Assembly (NCBI RefSeq): GCF_947179515.1
Contig: NC_067477.1
Location: 117,005,562 to 117,069,561, forward strand
Source: Apodemus sylvaticus
Lineage: Eukaryota > Chordata > Mammalia > Rodentia > Muridae
Direction: 5' to 3'
DNA: 64,000 nt
Numbering within the stretch: the first letter of the stretch is position 1; every line of letters starts with the position of its first letter. The notes under the pieces were generated by a model. That model was not told the DNA's origin and made no database searches. It saw only the letters and a program-made list of their open reading frames with translations. Shown here in pieces: positions 35,796-46,251 of the stretch. The position numbers and the translations under genes were made by a program.

Positions 35796-36226
35796 GCATT
35801 GTGTGTGTGCATGCACATACATGTAAGAGACATGTAACAAAACTGATCATCTTAACTATCTCAAACTGCATTGTGTGCATGCACATACATGTGAAAGGCA
35901 TGCAACAAAACTCACCATCTTAACCATCTCAAAGTGCATTGTGTGTGTGCATGCACATATATGTGAGAGACATGTAACAAAACTCACCATCTTAACCATC
36001 TCAAACTGCATTGTGTGTGTGCATGCACATACATGTTAAAGACATGTAACAAAACTCACCATCTTAACCATCTCAAACTGCATTGTGTGTGTGCATGCAC
36101 ATATATGTGAGAGACATGTAACAAAACTCACCATCTTAACTATCTCAAACTGCAGTGTGTGTATGTGCATGCACATACATGTGAGAGACGTGTAACAAAA
36201 CTGACCATCTTAACCATCTCAAACTG
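35796..36226 (+). repeat. 72-bp minisatellite, six copies
   Basis: Units begin at 35796, 35868, 35936, 36008, 36080 and 36152, each with gcattgtgtgtgtgcatgca followed by catacatg/catatatg and tgtaacaaaactcaccatct. Periods are 72, 68, 72, 72, 72 and 74. Every unit holds the perfect palindrome GTGCATGCAC. Units 3 and 5 share catatatgtg while 4 and 6 share catacatg, an alternating pattern. Confidence 0.95.
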
Positions 36227-36670
36227 CAGTTTGAAGAATGTACAGCTCTCACTATGGTCTAATTATAAAATGTTCTCAGCACCTCAGAGGAAAACTCCAC
36301 ATTCACTAACCACCTCCTTCCTCACCTCCCCTCTGCAGCCACTAATCTGCTTTGTCCCTAGGGACCTGCCTGTTCCGTACATTTCATAAAATTAGAACCA
36401 TATAAGAGGGCCTTCTGAGCCTGACTTATCTTACCCAACATATATTTGAGCTCCACACACACTGTAGCATGCCAGTATTCTTCTTATGGCCAAATAATTA
36501 TTCCATAGTATGTCCTCATCCACATGTGGATACCGATAGTAATGCTGCTATAACCACTCATGTATAGGTTATTTATGTATCCTTTTTCAGCTCCTATGGG
36601 ATGTATACTAAGGACTGAGATTGCTGGAATAGATGTTTCTTGTATAGGGATCCCCAAGATGATCATACTT
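35970..36670 (+). mobile_element. Old mammalian L1 (L1M-type) 3' fragment
   Basis: The text aaaactcaccatcttaacca, actccacattcactaaccac, catttcataaaattagaacc, cttatcttacccaacatata, ttattccatagtatgtcc and ggactgagattgctggaata is the familiar order of an ancient L1 end. The minisatellite is built from its first part. Boundaries are approximate. Confidence 0.65.
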
Positions 36671-36789
36671 AAAGAAGTTTTTTGTTTTGTTTTGTTTTGT
36701 TGTTCTTTGACAATTTTATACATTTATATACTGAGTTTTGGGGCATCTCCTATTACCCTCTTTCATTCCTACCTCTCTCCCACTAAAAT

Positions 36790-36920
36790 CTTTCTTTCAA
36801 TTCTCTGTCTCCTGTCTGTCTCTGTCTCTCTCTCTCTCTTCCTCTTCTTCCTCCTCCTCCTCTTCCTCTTCTTCTTCTTCCCTCTCTCCCTCCCTCCCTC
36901 CCTCCCTCTCTCTCTCTCTC
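36790..36920 (+). repeat. Pyrimidine-rich CT/CTT/CCCT tract
   Basis: About 130 bases of mixed (CT)n, (CTTC)n and (CCCT)n, ending at the antisense B1. Confidence 0.9.
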
Positions 36921-37032
36921 CAGGATCTCATTGTGTACCTCTTGCTACTCTGGATCTCCCTATGTAGATCAGGCTAGCCCTGAGATCTGCCTCCTGAGTG
37001 CCAGAATTACAGGCTGTGCCAACACACCTGGC
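36920..37032 (-). mobile_element. B1 SINE, antisense
   Basis: The blocks aggatctcattgtgtacct, tatgtagatcaggctagccc, gagatctgcctcctgagtgc and caacacacctggc are the antisense B1 consensus, moderately diverged. Confidence 0.85.
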
Positions 37033-37924
37033 ATGTGTGTGTGGGAGGGTCATTTTGCTTACTGCATTTAGTTAAAGTTGCTTGCATGAGCATGAGTAGG
37101 GGGTTAGTGACTGAAACAGTGGCAACTTATCAGAGGCTACACTATTGGGGAAAATGGATTTCAGCCCCTCCCCTAACACTCATTAGCTGCCCACAGACTA
37201 ACAGTGAGAGGTAGACCCTCATGAGCTTCTCTTCCACACTGATAAAACTAGAGATGTACCCAATCTTATGGGAGTTTTTAGTAGATAAACAGTCTTGGGG
37301 GGATTTAAGGAAGTTCAGCCTTAACGAGTCGGAAGCCCTTTCTATCCCAATGGCTCTAAGTCCATCTGGAAGAATCCCTGAGAGGGGCTCTCAGTTCCCT
37401 GTCTGCAACCAGCCTCGCTTCAGGCTGGCAGGCTTCTTTGCTTTCTCAAATGGGATTGGACTTCCTGCAGCCAAACACTCCTCTGGGAGTCATCTGGCCC
37501 CAAGATGGGACTTAGCTTCTTGGTCTCTCACCTTTTGTGCTCAACCTTTCCCAGGGAGGAGATTAGTGAGACAGGCCCCAGGATCAGCCCAGAGCCCTCA
37601 GTGGGCCTCTAAGATTACCCTGAAAGCCTCTTGATGCCATGGGGTGGGGCAGGCCCTGGGACAGGGATAGGGAATATATAAGCATCCCTGCTGCATTCTG
37701 GGTTATGTGTGCCTGGTCTCCACATAGAATGTGATTTGATCTTGTGAGTGGAAATGGAAAAACTTTAAGCTGTAATTGGAGACTGAGATTTTCAAAAATA
37801 GAACAAAATAAGAAAGAAGCTAGGCTTGGTCTCTCCTCTGCCATCCTCAGCTGTAACACCTCCCTAATTTCCCTTCTCTTCCCTCTAATTACTTGATACT
37901 AGAAACACTCACCAAGTTGGTTTC

Positions 37925-37925
37925 T

Positions 37926-37958
<33 letters not shown>
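37925..37958 (+). repeat. (GT)n microsatellite
   Basis: Seventeen GT units. Confidence 0.9.
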
Positions 37959-37960
<2 letters not shown>

Positions 37961-38699
37961 ACATAAACTTCTTTCTTCTACCTCCTATGTATTTCTTTGA
38001 TGGGAAGAGATTTCAAGAATTCTCAATCTTTTCAACATTCAGCAAATGTATATAAATAATAGTTTACGTATCCTTCAACTCCTCTGCATGTTTTCCTCTC
38101 TTGCTTCCTTACGCGAGCTCTATTAAAAAGGCAGGATCATTTTACAAATAATAGCCACTTGCCTTTGCCTCACAGATTTACAAACAGAATCCCACAGAAT
38201 GTGCCAGTCTAGTAAGGTCATACACATTCCTATATGACAGCCCCCCCCCAAATAGAAATCCAGATATTTTGTCAACAAATGCATCCCCACCCCTGGTAGC
38301 ACCTCCGTAAAGACTCCCGCCCCCAGCTTCTTAAAATGACTGTTTTGGATGTAAACTGATCCTCCACCCTCTACCAGCTTATGTATTTGAATATTTGGTC
38401 CCAGTTGATGGTACTGACGTGGAAGGTTATGGAGTTAGTGGGAGGAGACATCTAGCAAGAGGAAGTGGGTTTCTGTGGGCGAGCCTTAAGGGCTGTAGTC
38501 TTCTCCCCCCTCCTATCATTCTCTCTGCTTTCTGATCTAGGGAGGTATAAGCAAGCAGCCTCATACTCTGGCTTCCACAAGGAGATCCTGGGGCTGTGCC
38601 ATGCCTTCCCTGCCACACAGAGTCCAAATAGATCTTCCCTTCCCTTCAGTTGCTTCTTGACAAATATTTGGTCATAAGGAGGAAAGCTTAACTAATATA

Positions 38700-38737
38700 T
38701 CACACACACACACACACACACCCCCCCCCCCCCCCCC
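38700..38737 (+). repeat. (CA)n then (C)17 compound repeat
   Basis: Ten CA units run into 17 consecutive C. Confidence 0.9.
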
Positions 38738-41082
38738 GCCAACTGAGAGACCCCCCCTAGCCTGTTTCTAGACCCTGAATCAAATCACTCCATGACCCAT
38801 TTATCTTTCCTGGACTGTGGCGTCTCCTTACTTGTCTTTATTTCCTGACAACTCCTAAACCAGGGGAAGACTCAGGAGTGCTGGTGAGCCTGAGAGAGTG
38901 CTTCTAGAAGTTTCTGATTGCCCATTCACAATACACTTTCATTATGTGAATCGGTGAGGGCACATGAGGTGTGATGGCAACCATAATTGTTGGCTACCAA
39001 TGGGTGTTCTCAGTCTCTTTCCTCCTGGTAAAAGGGGGTAGGTAGGGGACACATGGGCGAGGCAGAAGGAAGAGTGGGAATAGGCTGGGATTTTTAAGGT
39101 GGGGAGAGAAAATGGGAGCTATGGAATAGTCCGGGATCAGTCCAGGATTTCACCAGCTGCTTGCTTATGTTCAAGCCTGAGCCTAACTTTCTAGTTATAC
39201 CGTTTGAGAGGTATACAAGACAGAAGCCTCTGATGACTCTGGGTATTATACTGAGACTCTCTTCATCACTGAGGCTACAGCTTGAGAAGCTGTCCTGTTA
39301 AGCCATAAGCTACCCACAGGCTCCCAGCCATTGCCTATTTAATATCCTCTGAGCAACTGATAAGACTCCCCTTTAGCCAATATTCCATTGAACATCTGCT
39401 GCCTGCCAGGGTCTGGACCTGAGAGACATACTAGAGAGAGAATCCCAATCCTCTCACACAGACAACTCATGTTCTGATTTTAGTGACTCATTCACTAAGG
39501 CTTCTGTGGCCTCTTTCAAGGTAAGAACTCCACATAGCACTTGCCCCCATCCCAAACAGCCCTCACTGCCTGTCTGTTCTCCACAGAGCAGACACCACAG
39601 TTGAGTGTGATGGAAAGTCCAAGATGCAAGTCTTCAGTGGGCAAGAGAGCTTGTTTCCCGACAGTGGAGCCTGTCACAGCTGTGGAGACATACCCATGAG
39701 AAGGCTGAGGTTAAGGGCTCTAGACTTAGGTTTTCCATTTTGATTTTTAAATAGGGAAGGGAGTTTCATTTCCACTAAAACAAAACAAACTAGGAGTGTT
39801 ATAGTCTAAGATCCTCAAGACCAATGCGAGGCTCAGTGTGAGGATTTACAAGTCAGCAAAGCCGATACTTGTGTTTATTGATTACAGTGAAAGGAAACAG
39901 ATTACCAGCAGCAGGAGGAAGGGCCCTGTAGAAAGTTCCATCATGACTATTTAGCTTTCCTCTCACAGAAGGGTTCCATAGACAGTGTTTGCTTCTTCTG
40001 GAAGAACCGAAAGGCACACAGCCCAGGGTCAGGGATGGGAGTGTGGCAAGCAGAGAAGCTCTCCTATACATTGGTATCCAGGGCTCTAGCTGGACTTCAA
40101 TCACATACATGAGCCTGACCTTCACGGTCTTCATGGACAGAGGTCAAGTTGGTACTTCATGCGACAAACCCCTTACCATATCCCACACTGTTAGCACATA
40201 ATATCTAATGTGACTCAAGACTCCCAGGTAAGTGATGACTGTCTTATAGACAGGATGTTCCAAGGACTTAAAGGTTATCCCAAGCAGCTGGGCACAGACT
40301 AGACATGCCTCTGAGTATGTTTAAATTCTTCCCTGTACCTGGGTCATTGAGGGAATCCTTGCAGCTGCAGAAGTCCCTGAACACAGGAGGGGACTCTTTA
40401 GAGAAGGAAGACTTTGTCAGACTTGCAGACTGTCTCTGAACCTTTGATTTTATTTTAAAAATAACGTGATAAGAGTATTGTGCTCAGACACACATCAATG
40501 GCTGGAGGGTAGCCCCAAAGAGACTGTGCCACCCAGGCAGGTGCAATGCTGACAGCTGATGATTTTACAAAGTCCTCGCAGCAGAAGCGACGCCTTGGCA
40601 CTGAGCATTCCTTGCCACCTGGGTCGATTGGTTTTCAGCAGCTCCTTGTTACTGTCAGAGTGAGTTAGATGTGGGAGGCTCAGGGCCAAATTAAGTATGT
40701 GAACTTAGAATCAAGGGCTCACTGATTCTGGAGTTTAAAATAAGAAGACAACCTCATTTGGAGGAGCAAAATTGGACCTGGAAATTAGAAGGCTTCAAGG
40801 AGAAGCAGAAGTTCCTGGAGTCTGAGATAGCCCAAGGGTGGTGGGTATAGAAGATAGCTTCCTTGAGATGAGCTAGCCTCTGGAGGCCACTTGACTCTCA
40901 GTGTGAGACCCAAGAGTCATGTTCCCAGCTTGCTTACAGCACTGTTAGGGCTGACAGCCCTGTTGTATGCTCCCCTTCAGTGGACAAACCCTATAGGTTT
41001 GGTAGACCCCACAACTGAGGATTCAGGCTTGGTTATTTTGAAAATATCCCTTAGATGATTCTTTAGATATTATTTTATCTTT

Positions 41083-41285
41083 AATTATGTATATGTGTAC
41101 ATCTATATGTGGGTATGTGCACATACACATGTGTGCAGGTGCCCATGGAGGCCAGAAGCATCAGATCTTCTGGAACCAGAGTTCTAGGTGTTTGTAAGTC
41201 TCCTGATGTGGGTACTAGGAACTGAACCCAAGTCCTCTTGGAAGAACAGGAAGCACTTTTAATCACAGAAGCATATTTCTGACTC
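41083..41285 (-). mobile_element. B3-like SINE, antisense
   Basis: The blocks gtgcccatggaggccagaag, gtgggtactaggaactgaac and gtcctcttggaagaacagga follow the antisense order of B3. Confidence 0.75.
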
Positions 41286-41367
41286 TCTCACCTGATGACT
41301 TTGATAGCTATAAGATGGGAAAGGGTTAAGTGATAAAATTGCAAAGCAAAATGTAATGACTGGTTAT

Positions 41368-41760
41368 TTTTTTTTTAATTGGCAAAATACCTCTACATAT
41401 TCATGGGGTACTAGTGCATGGGGTACTGGGCAACATTTCCATATATGTATACAAGAAGTAGTGCTCAAATTAGGCTAATTAGCATTTCTGTCACCTTAAG
41501 CATTCATCATTTTTTGTGTTAAGAATATTTTAAATCTTTTCTTCAACGTTTTGAAATATATAATAAATTATTAAAATCTCTATCTTCTCTGCTGTGCTGG
41601 AGAACTGTAGGACTTATGCCTCCTTTCCCTGAATTTTGGTGCCTGTGATTATCTCTATGTGGCCCACCCCCACTACCCTTCCTGGCCTCTGGTGATGTCT
41701 GTTTTGCTCAAAAACACCTCATGTTCGCACTCATATGTGGAAACAGGTTTGGATCTCCTT
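41368..41760 (-). mobile_element. Old mammalian L1 (L1MA/MB-type) 3' end, antisense
   Basis: The blocks ggtactgggcaacatttcc, aattagcatttctgtcacct, taagcattcatcattttttg, gaaatatataataaattatt and ccttcctggcctctggt follow antisense L1M 3' sequence. Not coding. Confidence 0.7.
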
Positions 41761-41947
41761 AGAGTCCAAGTAAAGAAATGTTACAGGTGATTAAAGTATT
41801 GGGAAATTGAGTTTCATGGGCAGATTTGCAGAGCAGAAAGAGCATAGACAGCCATACACAGAGGGAAAGGAAACAGAGATGGGGAGGGGCTTAGAGGTCC
41901 ATTGCAGTTCTCTATGCAAGACTCAGTGTAGATTCAGAAGAATTAGA

Positions 41948-42152
41948 GTAGTGGTTCTGAAACTGCAGGTCTCAACTTCCTTGTAGGTTGCATATCAGAT
42001 ATCCTGCATATTAGCTATTTACATTATGACTCATAAGAGTAGCAAAATTACAGTTATAAAGTAGCAATAAAAGTAATTTTATAGCTGGGGCTGCCATAAC
42101 ATGAAGAACTGTATTAAAAGGTTGCAGCATTAGGAAGGGCAAGAAGACACTG
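41948..42152 (+). mobile_element. URR1-type hAT relic
   Basis: The left end gtagtggttctgaaactgc, then tgcatatcagatatcctgc, agagtagcaaaattacagtt and the right end gcagcattaggaagggc fit the family. Confidence 0.8.
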
Positions 42153-42639
42153 CTTTAGAGTCAAAGCCAGAACCTGGTCTTGTTGATAGATAGGGTAAAT
42201 CTTAATTCAGTGCTAGAGAAAGAGGATATAGGATGGTCTGTTAATAGAAACCAAAACTTGAAGGAAGGAGGAGTGTGTGTTGATAGATGGTGAAGCCATC
42301 AGTTGAAGATGAAGCCATCATCTTCAGTTGAAGAACTGAAAGAATGTGTACATGGAAGTAGCCTGTGGTATCCTGAGCTGATTGGTAGACTGGAATTCAG
42401 GACTGGACATATAGCTGTGTATCTGACTGCAGGGAGCTGCTATTCATTAGCTTGTCTGAGAACCATAGGCCTCAGGTGAAAGAATTTGGGAACCCAGGTT
42501 CCCTTTGGGGATGCCTGGATTTGCTTCATATGACTACAGAGTAGGGTCACTAGTTCATTACATCCCCAACTTCCCAAGTTCCCTGACTCCAAGTCAGCAG
42601 GTCCCCCCTGAAAACTGAATGTAGGTATTTGTTTTACAG

Positions 42640-42727
42640 GACTACACAAGGGTTGTGTGCCCTGTGATTGACATCATTAACCTGGACACCTTCAACTATA
42701 TTGAGTCTGCCTCAGAGCTCAGAGGGG
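42640..42727 (+). CDS. Galnt14: Galnt14 exon E (DYTRVVCPVIDIINLD segment)
   Basis: This 88-bp exon encodes about residues 219-248, reading DYTRVVCPVIDIINLDTFNY then IESASELRG and ending with the first base of a Gly codon (phase 1). The segment forms the part of the catalytic core after the DXH motif and is strongly conserved in the family. The acceptor is tttgttttacag and the donor is g|gtgagt. A long (CCT)n/(TTC)n pyrimidine tract begins 34 bp after the donor GT, which is unusual for so small an exon. The upstream intron is about 10 kb and the downstream one 856 bp. Confidence 0.95.
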
Positions 42728-43583
42728 GTGAGTGAGCTAATATTTCTTCCCTCCTCCCCAACCTCCTCCTCCTCCTCCTCCTCCTCCTCCTCCTCCTCCT
42801 CCTCCTCCTCCTCCTCCTCCTCTTCTTCTTCTTCTTCCTCCTCCTCCTGTTGTTTCTCCTCTCTCAATCTTTCTCTTCCTGTTCTTCCCTTCTCTCCTAT
42901 TCCCCCTCTTCCTCCTTCATCTCATCTCAAAGTAGAAAAAAGGAAGGAAGACTTCCTGGTTGTCTGACATGTCCAGGTCTTTTTCTTGTAATAAAATTCA
43001 GTTCAGCTTGGCCCTTTCTTTTTCTCTTGGGACAGTAAAGGGAAATGATACGGATATAAGCCAGACATCCAGCCTCCAGAGCTCCAGATTTAACCTGGGT
43101 CTCACCTCTAGACATAAGGATGTAGGGGAAGCAAGGAGTCCTGGGTTTAGTCCACCATCTTGGCATTCCATCATCCTCTCCCAGAGATGCTTCTCCCCTG
43201 CTCTCTGCCTAGAGCACAGTTCACTTCCACCCAATACTAACTCTGAGGTTGTTTGTGCCCACACCACCAATTACTCCTTCCTGAGACACAGACCTATAAT
43301 TTCTGCCCCATAACTGTCCATTATTGTCACCTCTGTGCCATGTTCCTTGGCTTTTACCCTTTGCCCTTGATTCCTTAACTGCCTAGGAGGGAACTTCAGA
43401 GAGACTCCATAGACTAGAGTGGACAAATGGAATTCAGAAGTAACTTTGGTGACCCTGCTGCGGTCAGACAAAGGGGCACTTGTCCTCCCAGGGACCATTT
43501 CCCCAGGAACTGGAGAAGGAGTGGGTAAGGGAGCTCTGGGTGTTCTGAGAAGTTGACTCTCCTGACTCAATGCTGTGTTTTAG
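42728..43583 (+). other. Galnt14: Galnt14 intron E-F (856 bp)
   Basis: A phase 1 intron. Its first 200 bases are almost all pyrimidine-rich (see the CCT/TTC tract); the rest is unique with no recognisable element. Confidence 0.85.
42762..42926 (+). repeat. (CCT)n/(TTC)n pyrimidine tract just downstream of exon E
   Basis: About 20 perfect CCT units (42762-42822) continue into TTC and mixed CT sequence to about 42926. It begins 34 bp after the exon E donor GT. Confidence 0.95.
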
Positions 43584-43668
43584 GCTTTGACTGGAGCCTG
43601 CACTTCCAGTGGGAGCAGCTCTCCCTGGAGCAGAGAGCTTTGCGCCTAGACCCTACTGAGCCCATCCG
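43584..43668 (+). CDS. Galnt14: Galnt14 exon F (GFDWSLHFQWEQ segment)
   Basis: This 85-bp exon encodes about residues 248-276: FDWSLHFQWEQLSLEQRALR followed by LDPTEPI and two bases of an Arg codon (phase 2). The FDWSLHF core is a hallmark of the Gal/GalNAc-T region. The acceptor is tgctgtgttttag and the donor is cg|gtgagt. The C-terminal half of the exon (LSLEQRALRLDPTEP) is the variable, GALNT14-specific part and matches better than any other paralogue I recall. Both splice sites and the frame agree with exons E and G. Confidence 0.95.
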
Positions 43669-44754
43669 GTGAGTAAAAAGGCTGCTGCAGGAGCGGTGGG
43701 CAGGTTCAGCTCTACTTGATCCCACTGCCTCATGGTTCAGAAAGGTCCATGCTGAGTGTTTGTTCAGAAGAGTGAAAAAGCAGGAACAAAATCCTGGACC
43801 AGAGCATCTCTGCCCTTTTTCTAGAAGGTTTCTATCTGCATACAAATTTCAGGGTAAGGAATTGGGACCTTTAGAGACCTGTGCCACGGAGTGGTAACCA
43901 ACACTCCACCTTCACACATGACATGGTGGCTTTTACACTGCCTAGTGGCTAACATGTAAGAGACCAAGATCATCACACTTGGGTCTCTGGTGAAGGAAGA
44001 GGTGCTCCCTAGGGCCCATGGGATCAAGGTCTTGGTTGTCAGGATTCAGCTCAGGGAGGGTGGGTTTGTGGAGGCTACACACTCTATAACTGTAAACCAG
44101 TATGAGGGCATGACCAGCACTGTGCATTAAGACATCTGTGCTTGTCCTATGGAAACATGGTAGCTTGAAGTGAGCCAGCTGGCCTTGCGGTAAATGGCTC
44201 TGCCACACATTCTTTTTTGCAGTTCCATCATCACCTGGGATAGCAAGCTTTCTTCCTGGAGTCCGCAGCCATTGGAGAGGTTTTGACGTAGAATAAAACA
44301 TAGTTTCTATCCTGCAGAGGAGCCTGTGGTCTCAGCATTGAGATATGTTATTATATTTGATGTTAAATTTGAGACTGGTTAGCAAACTCATCCAAGGCCT
44401 CTTGGGAACCTTCAGACTCAAACAGTTCTGCCTCAGAGAGCAGCATGGGGAATCTGGATTGATTAACTACAGACAAGGCCGATAGACTGGAATTTCTCCA
44501 TCCAGTCACCTAGGAATGCCCAAGATGATTCCAGAACACCTCTGTCTCTGGCCCCTCCCTTATTATAGCTATTTGATCATTCATTGAATTGACTTATGTT
44601 GAACTGAATATAAGAAGGCATCAAAGAGCCCAGTGATGGTAGACTAGACAAGTGGGGAGAGACTCGGAGCTCAGCTATGAGGTGAGACTCGCGTCTCATG
44701 TATCCATTAGCTCTTCATCCTGCCTCCAACCTCCAGAAGCTGGAGTGAATCTAG

Positions 44755-44760
<6 letters not shown>

Positions 44761-44818
<58 letters not shown>
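44761..44818 (+). repeat. (GA)n microsatellite
   Basis: Twenty-nine GA units. Confidence 0.95.
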
Positions 44819-44823
<5 letters not shown>

Positions 44824-45376
44824 ACAGGATAGCACTCAGGATACTGTCCTTTATCTCTGAAGAGAAAGGAGCTGCCTGCCACCAGGCTGAGCACTGTGCT
44901 CCTCTATGTCAGTACATGGAACAGGGCAAAGATGGCACTACCTGGGTTCTTCCATCTGTAGGGGAAAAAATGTCTTAGGACATGTCTTCTTAATGTACAT
45001 GGCTTATCAGGGAGGGAGTGTTTCCAGGATTAGACCTGTCTTCCAGGAGTAGCAAGTAGTCATAGCAAAGGCTAGCTCAGCCTTCTGACCTGCCCTCCAG
45101 GTTTGCTGTGGAGACAAAACTCCCTTTACTCTCTGGGCACACTAAAGCAGGAAACACGACCCTGAGTGTTCACAACCCTAGCCATTAATTTTACTGACAT
45201 GTGTCCCAGACCTTATAGAATTACCTGGTCAGCTCCTGCTGTTCCTGTCTACCTGCCTCTGGAATATTTTCTCTTTCTGAGCAGCTTCTCTGGCATCTCT
45301 CTGAGCAAACAAGAGCCACAGAAGGTTAAAGGAGCCCCCCCTCTACACACACGGAGAGAGACACACAAAGAAGGTG

Positions 45377-45740
45377 TATTAGTTTCTTGTAGCTATAGTA
45401 ACAAGTACCCAAACTGCTCAAATGGCAAAAACATGTGTCGTGGTTTAGAAGCAGGCAAGGCATCCCCAGATGGGAACGTTTCCTCTGATGACTGTCCAGG
45501 CCTCTTTGCTCTCTACAGATTGCCAACTTCTCTCTAGTTCGCACACCCTTCTCGTGGAAGATTCACATTTGCAACCAAATTCCCTGTTTTATAAGAACCC
45601 TGGTCACATTGGCTCACCCTAATTACCCTGTTTAAACTTGGTTACCTCTCTATAGAGGTAATCACCTATCTCCAAATAAGGTCACATTCTGAGATACTGG
45701 GAATTAGGATTTCAGTTACACTTTTATTTTGAGAAAGGTG
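45377..45740 (-). repeat. Old MLT1/MaLR-like LTR, antisense
   Basis: It starts gtattagtttcttgtagcta with gtaacaagtacccaaactg and ends with ctccaaataaggtcacattc and gaattaggatttcagttac, the antisense order of a mammal-wide MaLR LTR. Confidence 0.6.
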
Positions 45741-46147
45741 GTTTGTGGGGGGTTGGAATTCAAGATCCAACCAAAAGGTAAAGACTCAAATCAAGAAAAT
45801 GAGCCCAGGTCAGGACCTGGCTGTGCTGTTCATGGCCCTTCTCTGCCTGGTCAGTGGCCTGCCAGCTCTGCTCCAAGAGCGTTAACTGGAGGAGTAGGGC
45901 GGGTGGCAGCTCCTCAGAGAGGTGTTGATAAGTGATGTTTCCTGCCTGCAAGGTCAGGGGATTTTTGAGCAGAGGACAGAACTCTGCAGTAGATCCTTGT
46001 TTTAGATTGCCTAAAAATATATTGGCTCTTCTGAAGAGGGCCAGAAATCAGAAGAAAATTGTCTTGAGTTCTGGACTCCCAGAACTGAAGAGTTTGAAGT
46101 TGCTTCCTCATATGATCTCTGACCTTATCGTCCTTCCAAACACACAG

Positions 46148-46251
46148 GACTCCAATCATAGCCGGAGGGCTCTTCGTGATTGACAAAGCCTGGTTCGATT
46201 ACCTGGGTAAATATGATGTTGACATGGACATCTGGGGTGGGGAGAACTTTG
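46148..46251 (+). CDS. Galnt14: Galnt14 exon G (WGGEN Gal/GalNAc-T motif)
   Basis: This 104-bp exon encodes about residues 276-311, reading TPIIAGGLFVIDKAWFDYLG then KYDVDMDIWGGENF. WGGEN (about 305-309) with the preceding acidic residues is the signature of the Gal/GalNAc-T motif that binds the donor sugar and the acceptor. The acceptor is aacacacag and the donor is g|gtaagt (phase 1). Inside the exon, a cryptic donor g|gtaaat at 46207 would remove exactly 45 bases in frame, including the whole WGGEN motif. The downstream intron is the longest in the window (10.6 kb). Confidence 0.96.

Larger units (their letters stand above)
32683..42639 (+). other. Galnt14: Galnt14 intron D-E (10 kb)
   Basis: A phase 0 intron with donor gtgagt and acceptor ttttacag. 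It contains a B4-like antisense SINE, two URR1-type hAT elements, an L1M 3' end with a 72-bp minisatellite, an antisense B1, microsatellites, an antisense B3 and a second L1M 3' end. Stretches 37040-37900 and 38740-41080 are unique sequence with nothing I can assign. Confidence 0.85.
43669..46147 (+). other. Galnt14: Galnt14 intron F-G (2.5 kb)
   Basis: A phase 2 intron with donor gtgagt. It contains a long (GA)n run at 44761-44818 and an old antisense MLT1-like LTR at 45377-45740. The rest is unique. Confidence 0.85.

Noticed and set aside
35796..36226. Regular repeats with spacer-like parts, superficially like a CRISPR array
   Set aside because: The 72-bp units are similar along their whole length with no unique spacers, and the context is a mammalian intron.
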